Shown here in pieces: positions 1 to 7,458 of a DNA stretch of 64,000 nt (the stretch's first letter is position 1; each line of letters begins with the position of its first letter). The stretch lies in contig NZ_CP023202.1 of assembly GCF_000220705.2 (NCBI RefSeq), positions 1,116,001 through 1,180,000 on the forward strand, given 5' to 3'. Made by a program: the position numbers and the translations under genes. Under the pieces are notes generated by a model. It was not told the origin of the DNA. It ran no database searches and saw only the letters and a program-made list of their open reading frames with translations. Source of the stretch: Streptomyces xinghaiensis S187 (lineage in GTDB: Bacteria; Actinomycetota; Actinomycetes; Streptomycetales; Streptomycetaceae).

Positions 1-1
1 C

Positions 2-628
2 GGCGGCTACGGACTGCTCGTCGACAACCTCCTGGACCTCTCCCACGAGACCTACCTGCACGGCGGCTACATCGGCACCCCGGAGGTCGCGCGGACGCCC
101 ATCACCACCGAGGTCGACGACGCGGCCGGGATCGTCTACGTGAGCCGGCACATGGACGACGCGGAGTGCCCGCCGTTCTACGCGAAGTCCACCGGCATCG
201 AAACCCGGATCACCCGGTGGCAGGACATCGAGTACCACGCCCCGTGCCTGTACCTGCTCCACTCCCGCATCGCCCCCGTCGGCGCCCCCGGTCCCGGCCC
301 GGACGGCAGTGACCCGCACGCCTTCCATGTGGAGGTCGTCTACGGCATCACCCCCTCCACCGAGCGGACGACCTACGACTTCTGGGCGGTCGCCCGCGAC
401 TTCGCCCTCGGCGACGAGAAGGTCAGCGAGTTCCTGCACACCAGCAATCACACCGTGGTCATGCAGGACGTGGTGGCGCTCAACGCGCTGCAGAAGTCCC
501 TGGACACCGAGAAGCCCGGCTACCAGGAGCTGAGCATCAACATCGACACCGGCGGCCTCGCCGCCCGGCGGATCCTCGCCCGGCTGGCACAGGCCGGTAC
601 GGACCGGCCGGCCACGGTGGCCCGGTGA
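2..628 (+). CDS. Rieske non-heme iron oxygenase, VanA-like, C-terminal part (5' truncated by window)
   Basis: This is the catalytic half of an aromatic-ring demethylase/oxygenase of the vanillate O-demethylase (VanA) type. Only about 208 residues are present; the N-terminal Rieske cluster lies outside the window. The reading frame is open from base 2 and begins with DNLLDLSHETYLHGGYIG, which contains the D..H....H pattern expected for the mononuclear iron ligands of this family. The in-frame ATG at 158 and GTG at 140 are internal codons, not starts. Its stop overlaps the start of the next gene (GTGA). A matching reductase follows two genes down, as in vanAB operons. The substrate cannot be read from the sequence. 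Confidence 0.85.
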   Translation, partial: GGYGLLVDNLLDLSHETYLHGGYIGTPEVARTPITTEVDDAAGIVYVSRHMDDAECPPFYAKSTGIETRITRWQDIEYHAPCLYLLHSRIAPVGAPGPGPDGSDPHAFHVEVVYGITPSTERTTYDFWAVARDFALGDEKVSEFLHTSNHTVVMQDVVALNALQKSLDTEKPGYQELSINIDTGGLAARRILARLAQAGTDRPATVAR

Positions 629-861
629 AGGCCCTCCACCCCGCCGCCCTGACGGGCGACGGCATCTTCCGCATTCACTGGCTGCTGGGCACGGACCGGC
701 TGCTGGCCGTCTGCCACTGCGGTGCCGAGCGTCAGTTCGAGGACCCGGAGGAGGTGTGGGACTGGCTGCTGGGCCATCCCGAGGACCACCACCCCGGCAC
801 CGCCGTCGAGCCCGGCGGCTCCCGCCCCACCCGTCCCCGTCCGCACCCCGCCCCGGCATAG
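625..861 (+). CDS. Small conserved-looking protein between oxygenase and reductase
   Basis: A 78-residue protein starting with GTG that overlaps the oxygenase stop by four bases. It fills the gap before the reductase gene, so the three are probably one transcript. It has a CHCGAE motif around residue 30 (two cysteines spaced like half a zinc ribbon), a stretch DPEEVWDWLLGHPE, and a proline-rich tail. No function is recognised. The tight coupling supports a real gene, perhaps helping the Rieske system, but it may simply be a small helper or a fortuitous reading frame. Confidence 0.55.
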   Translation: MKALHPAALTGDGIFRIHWLLGTDRLLAVCHCGAERQFEDPEEVWDWLLGHPEDHHPGTAVEPGGSRPTRPRPHPAPA

Positions 862-874
862 CGGAGGAAGAACC

Positions 875-1855
875 GTGGCCACCGTGATCACCCCGGGCGT
901 CGCGGCCGAGGTCGAGCTCGATCTGACCGTGGCACGCAAGGAGACCCTCGCGGAGGGCATCGTAGGCCTGACACTGACGCATCCCGGCGGATCACCGCTG
1001 CCCGAGTGGACCCCGGGCGCCCACGTCGATCTGTGTCTCGGACCCGGCCTGGTACGGCAGTACTCACTGTGCTCCGATCCGGCCGACCGCTCCCGGTGGC
1101 AGGTGGCGGTCCTGCGGGAACCGGAAAGCCGCGGCGGCTCGGAACACGTCCACGACCACCTTCGCGAAGGGACCCGGGTGAGGGTCCGCGGGCCGCGCAA
1201 CCGCTTCCCGCTGGAGGCATCACCCCGGTACCTGTTCATCGCGGGCGGCATCGGCATCACCCCGATCCTTCCCATGGTCGCCCAGGCGGAACGGCAGGGA
1301 GCCGCCTGGCAGTTGGCCTACGGCGGACGCAGCCGCGCCACGATGGCGTTCCGTGAACAGCTCCGGGCGGCGTACGGAGAGCGGGTCACCCTCCACCCCC
1401 AGGACGAGTGCGGCGTACTCGACCTGGACGGGCTGGCGGCCACCCCCCGGCAGGACACACTGGTCTACTGCTGCGGGCCCGAGGGCCTGCTGAAGGCCGT
1501 GGAGCAGCACTGCTCACTCGCCTGGCCACCGGGCGTACTGCGCCTGGAGCGGTTCGCCCCCGTGGACCCCGGCCCGCAGGGTGCCGGCGAGGCCTTCGAG
1601 GTGGAGCTCGCCCGCAGCGGTGTCACGGTGTCCGTGCCGCCGGACCGGAGTGTCCTCCAGGCCGTCGAGGAGGCAGGGGTGCCGGTGCTGTCCTCCTGCC
1701 GGGAGGGCACCTGCGGCACCTGCGAGACCACCGTCCTGGACGGGGCCGTGGACCACCGTGACTCCCTGCTCACACCGGACGAACAGGCCGCCGGCGACAC
1801 CATGTTCATCTGCGTCTCGCGCGCCGCCTGCCCCCGCCTCGTCCTGGATCTCTGA
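875..1855 (+). CDS. VanB-like ferredoxin reductase (FMN, NAD(P)H, plant-type 2Fe-2S)
   Basis: A 326-residue phthalate-dioxygenase-reductase-type electron carrier that passes electrons from NAD(P)H through flavin and a 2Fe-2S cluster to the oxygenase encoded just upstream. Domain order: flavin domain with RQYSL (about residues 57-61), nucleotide-binding domain with AGGIGITPI (about 115-123) and YCCGP, then a C-terminal plant-type ferredoxin with CREGTCGTC plus a distal Cys near the end. The start is the GTG at 875 because GGAGGAAG lies just before it; the open frame reaches back to 722 but without a ribosome site. The pairing with a VanA-like protein suggests demethylation of a methoxylated aromatic acid. 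Confidence 0.9.
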   Translation: MATVITPGVAAEVELDLTVARKETLAEGIVGLTLTHPGGSPLPEWTPGAHVDLCLGPGLVRQYSLCSDPADRSRWQVAVLREPESRGGSEHVHDHLREGTRVRVRGPRNRFPLEASPRYLFIAGGIGITPILPMVAQAERQGAAWQLAYGGRSRATMAFREQLRAAYGERVTLHPQDECGVLDLDGLAATPRQDTLVYCCGPEGLLKAVEQHCSLAWPPGVLRLERFAPVDPGPQGAGEAFEVELARSGVTVSVPPDRSVLQAVEEAGVPVLSSCREGTCGTCETTVLDGAVDHRDSLLTPDEQAAGDTMFICVSRAACPRLVLDL

Positions 1856-2269
1856 CGGACCCGCCGCCGCCCGTGGTGGCACCGCACGAGCCCCCGGCCT
1901 ACGCAGCACGGAGTCCGGAGTGGAGGGAGTCCGTGAGCTCGTCGGCGTGATGCCGTTGGGGGCCGCCCGCGTCACCCGGGTCGCACGCGTGGAGTCCGGT
2001 GCCTGCCACCCGGTGCCGCCCCGTGTTCACACCTCCGCACCGGAGGGGCGGCACTCGGCACCTTGACCGAAAAAATTCCGGAAGTTCGCTTTTCCCCGAC
2101 GGGCGGCAACCCCCTTCACCCCGGTAGCCGCCCGCCCCGGACAGCCACCCGCCGCACGGCGGAGCCGACCGCTTCGACCTCCACCTTCACTCCGCATCCG
2201 GCCCGCCGCGCCGCCCCTTGACGGCAACACTCGCTCTCGGCCCGGCAACTCACTTCCTCCACAGGGCCC
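1856..2269. other. Intergenic stretch without a recognised gene
   Basis: About 410 bases after the reductase gene. Reading frames here have no plausible start context or family resemblance. The 3' part leads into the promoter of the deacetylase gene. Confidence 0.5.
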
Positions 2270-2298
2270 TTGACCCGCCCTCAGAGCACCCTTATGGT
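2270..2298 (+). promoter_or_regulatory. Candidate sigma-70-type promoter of CE4 deacetylase gene
   Basis: TTGACC at 2270-2275 and TATGGT at 2293-2298 are separated by exactly 17 bases, a close match to the vegetative promoter consensus. It reads towards the secreted deacetylase gene starting at 2436. Confidence 0.6.
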
Positions 2299-2308
2299 TA
2301 CCCAGCTC

Positions 2309-2340
2309 TTACCGGTAATTCCTCCGAAATGTTTCGGTAA
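2309..2340 (+). promoter_or_regulatory. Nested palindromic operator, CCGAAA-TG-TTTCGG with flanking TTACCG/CGGTAA
   Basis: Just downstream of the candidate -10 box lie TTACCGGTAA (2309-2318) and CCGAAATGTTTCGG (2324-2337). The outer TTACCG (2309-2314) also pairs with CGGTAA (2335-2340). The GAAA/TTTC core resembles the boxes in front of the xylanase gene at 10090. The position over the likely transcription start suggests repression by a LacI-family-type regulator; the regulator itself is not in the window. Confidence 0.5.
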
Positions 2341-2435
2341 CGCTGTGTGTCGGAGGGCCGTTCGGCGCTCGCGCCGTGCGCACCCCCCACCTCCACCCCA
2401 CCCCACTGGGCACCACCGCGAAGAAGGGATGAGCC

Positions 2436-3173
2436 GTGCCCCGGACCGACACCACCCCCCAACCTCCCCACAGGCTCCGCAGACTCCGCCGGATCCTGCT
2501 GTCCGCCCTGCTCGCGGGCGGCATCGCGCTCACCACCGCACCCGCCGCCACCGCCGGCTCCACCGGCGCCGACCGCGCGCAGGCCACGATCGTCACCTCC
2601 ACCGGACGCGGTGGGAACTCCGTCGCCTTCACCTTCGACGACGGCCCGGGCGCCAACACCCCGCAGATGCTGGACGTGCTGGCGAAGAACGGCGTGAAGG
2701 CCGTCTTCTGCCTCTGGGGCGACCACGTCCGGCAGAACCCGGACATGGTGCGCCGGATCGTCAACGAGGGCCATACACTGTGCAACCACTCCATGCAGCA
2801 CCAGGACATGGGCGGCTGGTCGGCCGACCAGGTCCGGCAGAACCTCGAACAGACCAATAACGCGATCCGCCAGGCCGTGCCGAACGCGCAGATACCGTAC
2901 TACCGCGCTCCGTACGGCAGTTGGGGCCAGTCCGCCGACGTGGCGGCCTCCATGGGCATGACGCCGCTGGGCTGGCGCGCCGACATCGCCGACTGGCAGC
3001 CTCCGGGCGCCGACACCCTCACCCAGCGCCTGCGCCAGGCCATCACCCCGGGTGCCGTCGTCCTCATGCACGACGGCGGCGGCGACCGCAGCCAGACCGT
3101 GACCGCGGTCGACCGGGTCATCCCGGAGTTCAAGGGCCAGGGCTGGAGCTTCGACCTGCCCGCCCGGCAGTAG
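2436..3173 (+). CDS. Secreted polysaccharide deacetylase (carbohydrate esterase family 4, NodB fold)
   Basis: A 245-residue exported enzyme that should remove N- or O-acetyl groups from a polysaccharide such as chitin, peptidoglycan or xylan. The N-terminus has an arginine-rich region followed by a hydrophobic stretch ending near TAPAATAG, a classical signal peptide. The NodB domain fills the rest: TFDDGP (catalytic base and metal aspartate), HSMQH (metal-binding H-S-x-x-H), RAPYG, and LMHDGG near the end. All expected catalytic residues are present. The start is the GTG at 2436 behind AAGAAGGGA. Its promoter and palindromic operator resemble those of the nearby xylanase gene, hinting at joint control, but the true substrate is not decided by sequence. 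Confidence 0.9.
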   Translation: MPRTDTTPQPPHRLRRLRRILLSALLAGGIALTTAPAATAGSTGADRAQATIVTSTGRGGNSVAFTFDDGPGANTPQMLDVLAKNGVKAVFCLWGDHVRQNPDMVRRIVNEGHTLCNHSMQHQDMGGWSADQVRQNLEQTNNAIRQAVPNAQIPYYRAPYGSWGQSADVAASMGMTPLGWRADIADWQPPGADTLTQRLRQAITPGAVVLMHDGGGDRSQTVTAVDRVIPEFKGQGWSFDLPARQ

Positions 3174-3249
3174 CCGGCCGAGGGCGCCGCGGCCTCGGGG
3201 CCGCTGCCCCGTGCACCCACACCCCGCACGACCACACCCCGCACGACCC

Positions 3250-3295
3250 GCCGCCGCGGGGACCGCCAGGCCTGGGCCGCGGTCCCCGCGGCGGC
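3250..3295. terminator. Strong bidirectional terminator hairpin
   Basis: A perfect 17-bp inverted repeat (3250-3266 with 3279-3295, GCCGCCGCGGGGACCGC) encloses a 12-base loop. It lies between the convergent genes ending at 3173 (+) and 3299 (-), so it probably stops transcription from both sides. Confidence 0.85.
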
Positions 3296-3298
3296 CGG

Positions 3299-3685
3299 CT
3301 AATCCTCCTGGAGGGCGCGCAGGACCGCCGGCGCTTCGTCACTGTGGACGCGCAATTCGGTGCGTCCGGATTCCGACCGGAGTGCCATGGTCGCCTCGTC
3401 GGCCGACGTCATCCGCAGTTCCGGGCAGAAGAATCGCGTGGCCGTGCGGTCGGGGCGCTCGGGCTGCCACAGGGGGGCCTCGCTGCCCAGCAGGATGTGG
3501 CCGTTCTCCCATTCGCCGTCGGTGAGTTCCGGGTCTCGGAGGTCCACGGGGATGCTGACGCTCTCGCCGCGGGTCAGCTTCTTCAGCCTGCGCGCTCTGA
3601 GGCGCTTCTGTACGAGACCGACCGGGTTGAGGTGAGCGATGGCCTCCATGACGACGCGGAAGAGCCCGGCGAGGAGTTCGCCCAT
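3299..3685 (-). CDS. Hypothetical protein of about 128 residues
   Basis: Not recognised. The protein begins MGELLAGLFRVVMEAI, then a very basic segment (QKRLRARRLKKL) and a compact beta-rich-looking domain (residues about 40-128) containing DGEWENGHILLGSE and FFCPELRM. The basic patch after a short hydrophobic N-terminus would suit a membrane-peripheral or nucleic-acid-binding protein, but this is a guess. A GTG at 3697 four codons upstream, with AAGGA directly before it, is an alternative start. The frame stays open further upstream, but that part looks unlike protein. Confidence 0.6.
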   Translation of the reverse strand: MGELLAGLFRVVMEAIAHLNPVGLVQKRLRARRLKKLTRGESVSIPVDLRDPELTDGEWENGHILLGSEAPLWQPERPDRTATRFFCPELRMTSADEATMALRSESGRTELRVHSDEAPAVLRALQED

Positions 3686-3697
3686 GTGTGCGTTCAC

Positions 3698-4049
3698 GTC
3701 CTTGAGTGATGTCCGGTCGGTGGGCCGTCTCCAACGTGGCCGAGCGGGCGACCGGTTGGCGTGGTAGGTGTCCGGGAAGAGGTGAAGCTCCCGGTAGATG
3801 GGCTGTCGACCGAGATCAACCTGTCCGCCCGGAGCTTCACGTGCTTGTCTACCCATCGGGGACCGGTCTGTCCAGCTCGCCCCTGCGGTACCTCTGCCGC
3901 CTGCCGCCCGCCCGGAGCCCGAAGCGGGAAACGCGGTGGCGCCGGCTGAGCGCGGAACAACGCTCCGTCCCCCGCGATCCTCTAGCGTCGGTCGGGGCCG
4001 GCGCGCTCCGTGCCGGCTCCGGCCGACCCGTCCGCGAAGGAGACACCGC
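3698..4049. other. Divergent intergenic region
   Basis: About 350 bases between the leftward hypothetical gene and the rightward flavin-binding-like gene. A possible -10 TAGCGT at 3982-3987 precedes the latter; no convincing -35 or palindrome was seen. Confidence 0.4.
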
Positions 4050-4478
4050 ATGCCCCTGAACCGTGAAGAGCGTGAGCAGTTCCTGGCCGAACCCCATGTC
4101 GCCGCCCTGTCGGTGGACGCGGGCGAGGAGGACCGGGCTCCGCTGACCGTGCCGATCTGGTACCAGTACCGGCCGGGCGGCGACATCTGGATCATGACGG
4201 GCCTCGGCTCCCGCAAGGAACGGCTCATCACCAGGGCGGGCCGGTTCTGCCTGATGGTGGACCGCCTCGAACCGACGATCCGGTACGTGTCCGTGGAGGG
4301 CCCGGTCGTCTCCACCACCCCCGCGAAGAAGGAACTGCTGCGGGAGATCTCGGCCCGCTACCTCCCGCCGGAGAAGGTCGACGGCTACGTCGACTTCGCC
4401 TGGCAGGAGCACGGCGAACAGGTCGTCATCACCATGCGCCCCCAGCGCTGGGTCAGTTCGGACCTGGGCCAGGTCTGA
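4050..4478 (+). CDS. Pyridoxamine 5'-phosphate oxidase-like (PNPOx) fold protein
   Basis: A 142-residue split-barrel protein of the PNPOx-like/F420-binding group common in actinomycetes. Typical marks are MPLNREEREQFLAEPHVA at the start, PIWYQY (residues about 37-42), RKERLI for phosphate binding, and RYVSVEGPV in the barrel. Members reduce or oxidise small molecules using FMN, F420 or no cofactor; the sequence does not say which. The ATG at 4050 follows GAAGGAG. It stands alone between a hypothetical gene and an endonuclease gene, so its pathway is unknown. Confidence 0.8.
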   Translation: MPLNREEREQFLAEPHVAALSVDAGEEDRAPLTVPIWYQYRPGGDIWIMTGLGSRKERLITRAGRFCLMVDRLEPTIRYVSVEGPVVSTTPAKKELLREISARYLPPEKVDGYVDFAWQEHGEQVVITMRPQRWVSSDLGQV

Positions 4479-4791
4479 GCCGCGGACGCTGACGGCGGTC
4501 CGCGGCGCGGCACACCACCGTGCCGCGGCCGCTCGAACGGGCCGGCTCCGTACGGCGGCCCGAGGCGCGGGAGCCGGAGGGAGACCGGGGCGGGACCGGG
4601 GCGGGAGCCCGGCCGGGGCGCGGCGGCGCGGCTCCGGCCCGCCCCGGCCGGGGGTCCGGGGTGTGCGGCCCGCCGGCCGCCCGTCCGTCATTCCGCGGCC
4701 GGGCCCGGTGGACGTCATCGGTGACATCACCGGCCGGACATTGTCGACGCGGAGTACCCCACTCCCGCGGGCGGCGTGAAAAGGTGGTCCG
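4479..4791. other. Very GC-rich intergenic stretch
   Basis: About 310 bases, mostly G/C runs. No gene is supported. Imperfect GC-rich inverted repeats could act as a terminator for the preceding gene, but none is clean enough to call. Confidence 0.4.
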
Positions 4792-5793
4792 GTGACCCGG
4801 GACGAACTCCTGAACGCCTTGGCCGCCCTGCGCCGGGCCCGTATCGGGGCGGTCCGCGCCCCGCACAAACCCTTGTTGCTGCTGTGGCTGCTCGGGCGGT
4901 TCACCGCGACCGGCTCCACCGCGGTCGCCTACGAGGAGGCCGAGGAACCGGTCAGCCGGCTGATCAACGGCTACGGCCCGGCCGTCATGAGCCCCGCCCT
5001 CGCCCGGCAGCGCGCGGCGATGCCCTTCGTCCAGCTGGAGCGCACGCTGTGGGCGCTGTGCGACGGGAACGGGCGGCCGATCGGCCCGGACGCGCCCGAA
5101 CGCGGCATCTGGCTGCGGGAGCACGGCGTTACCGGCCGGCTCCTCCCCCAGGTCGAACGGTTGCTCGCGGACCCCGCCACCCTCACGGCCGCCGCGCGGA
5201 TTCTGCTGGACCAGCACTTCACGCCGTCCCTGGAGACCGCCATCCGCGCCGACACGGGCCTGGACTCGCCCGCCGCGAAGGAAGGAGCGGAGCTGTGCCT
5301 CCCCTCCCCCGCGCGTGAGCCGCAGCGGCAGCCACCCGTCCGGGCATCCGCTCCGTCCGCCCGCCGGGCCGGCTTCGCCGAGGAGGTGCTGCGGGCCTAC
5401 GGCTACGCCTGCGCCATGTGCGGCTACGACGGCGCGCTGGGCCGCAACCCGGTCGGCCTCGAAGCGGCGCACATCCGCTGGCACAGCCAGGACGGCCCCG
5501 ACACGGCCGACAACGCGCTGGCCCTCTGCGCCCAGCACCACACGCTGTTCGACCACGGCGTCCTGGGGCTGACCGAGGATCTGCGCATCCGGGTCTCCGG
5601 CCTCTACACCTGCCGCGGCGACGCCGGCCGGGCCGTCGACGATCTCCACGACAGGCGGCTGGCCGCCCCCCGGCCGGGCTCCCCCGCTCCCGCGCCGCGG
5701 TACGTCGCCTGGCACTCCCGGCAGGTCTTCAAGCACACGCCAGAGCGGGTACCCGGTTCCGTACCGGCCCAGGCGGAGGGCGGCGACCGGTAG
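4792..5793 (+). CDS. SBD-HNH restriction endonuclease, probably specific for phosphorothioate-modified DNA (type IV)
   Basis: A 333-residue protein with an N-terminal domain like the sulfur-binding domain (SBD) of ScoMcrA/SprMcrA enzymes and a C-terminal HNH nuclease. The SBD part shows RAPHKPLLLLWLLGRF (about residues 22-37) and a following INGYGP turn. The HNH part shows CAMCGYDG, then AAHIRWHSQDGPDTADNAL and CAQHHTLFDHG (about 225-265), giving the zinc cysteine pair and the H...N...H active site. Known relatives cut DNA carrying Dnd-type phosphorothioate near the modified site. No dnd modification genes are nearby, which fits a barrier against incoming modified DNA. The start is GTG; direct binding cannot be proven from sequence. 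Confidence 0.82.
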   Translation: MTRDELLNALAALRRARIGAVRAPHKPLLLLWLLGRFTATGSTAVAYEEAEEPVSRLINGYGPAVMSPALARQRAAMPFVQLERTLWALCDGNGRPIGPDAPERGIWLREHGVTGRLLPQVERLLADPATLTAAARILLDQHFTPSLETAIRADTGLDSPAAKEGAELCLPSPAREPQRQPPVRASAPSARRAGFAEEVLRAYGYACAMCGYDGALGRNPVGLEAAHIRWHSQDGPDTADNALALCAQHHTLFDHGVLGLTEDLRIRVSGLYTCRGDAGRAVDDLHDRRLAAPRPGSPAPAPRYVAWHSRQVFKHTPERVPGSVPAQAEGGDR

Positions 5794-5810
5794 GCACCGC
5801 ACGCTCCCCC

Positions 5811-5847
5811 GCCCCGGCACGCCCCGGCACGCCCCGGCACGCCCCGG
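5811..5847. repeat. Short tandem repeat, unit GCCCCGGCAC
   Basis: A 10-base unit is repeated 3.7 times between the convergent endonuclease and aldo/keto reductase genes. Copy number is likely to vary between strains by slippage. Confidence 0.85.
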
Positions 5848-5849
5848 GC

Positions 5850-6842
<993 letters not shown>

Positions 6843-6852
6843 GGTGCTCCTT

Positions 6853-6900
6853 GGGACGAGGGACGACGGGACGAGGGGACGAGGGGACGAGGGGACGAGG
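6853..6900. repeat. Tandem repeat, unit GGGGACGA
   Basis: An 8-base unit repeated about five to six times, with a slightly degenerate left end. It begins only about ten bases upstream of the GTG start of the aldo/keto reductase gene on the minus strand. Its length changes could alter expression of that gene by slippage. Confidence 0.8.
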
Positions 6901-7361
6901 ACAGCGGGGCCGGGAGACGGGGGCAGGGGGACGGCAGGACGGGGGCGGCGGACGGAACGGGCCTCCCCGCGCCGCGGATCACCCTAACCGGACACGGGCG
7001 GAGGGCCGCCGTACCGCACGTCCGCCCGGAGCGCGCCCCGGGCCCCGCCGCCCGCTCCGGAACCCCCGCCGCGCGGCGGCCGCGCTCCGTTCCGTTCTGC
7101 AACCGCTTCCGGCCCGGGGGCGCGATTCCGGCTCCGGCGGGCGGACAGGCGGGAGTCCCCGCGGCCGGCCCCGGCTCCCGTCCGCGTCTCTTCGCGCCTC
7201 TCCGCGCCGCCCGGCCGCCGGAGGGGAACCCCGCACCGGTCCGGGAATCCCCTGGCCAGGCGGCCGGTACGGCTCGCGGCGCCCGTGGCGGCCCGGGGCA
7301 CGCCCCGCAGAGGCCGCCCCAACGGGCTTGTCTTGCCGCCGAGTTCGGCCGGCCATACATC
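6901..7361. other. Long intergenic region upstream of the cellulase gene
   Basis: About 460 bases of very GC-rich sequence between divergent genes. No coding region is supported. An ATACAT (7355-7360) with TTGCCG (7333-7338) 16 bases upstream is a weak second promoter candidate for the cellulase gene. Confidence 0.4.
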
Positions 7362-7390
7362 TTGACGGCGCAACCTCCCGCCCCCAAGAT
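7362..7390 (+). promoter_or_regulatory. Candidate promoter of GH9 cellulase gene
   Basis: TTGACG (7362-7367) and CAAGAT (7385-7390) are 17 bases apart. The -10 is weak, as is common in Streptomyces. The transcription start would fall at the edge of the CebR-type operator immediately downstream. Confidence 0.5.
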
Positions 7391-7394
7391 GCCG

Positions 7395-7408
7395 TGGGAG
7401 CGCTCCCA
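7395..7408 (+). promoter_or_regulatory. CebR box, TGGGAGCGCTCCCA
   Basis: A perfect 14-base palindrome identical to the consensus operator of CebR, the LacI-family repressor that senses cellobiose/cello-oligosaccharides in Streptomyces. It lies about 50 bases before the cellulase start codon, just downstream of the candidate -10, which is where a repressor would block transcription. Confidence 0.9.
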
Positions 7409-7458
7409 TACATCTCCTCGCTTCCTGCCCACCCCACATCGCGCGGAAGGACCGAGCC

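Noticed and set aside
2027..2248. A 73-residue minus-strand frame upstream of the deacetylase gene
   Set aside because: No ribosome site, Arg/Gly-rich translation and overlap with the promoter region.
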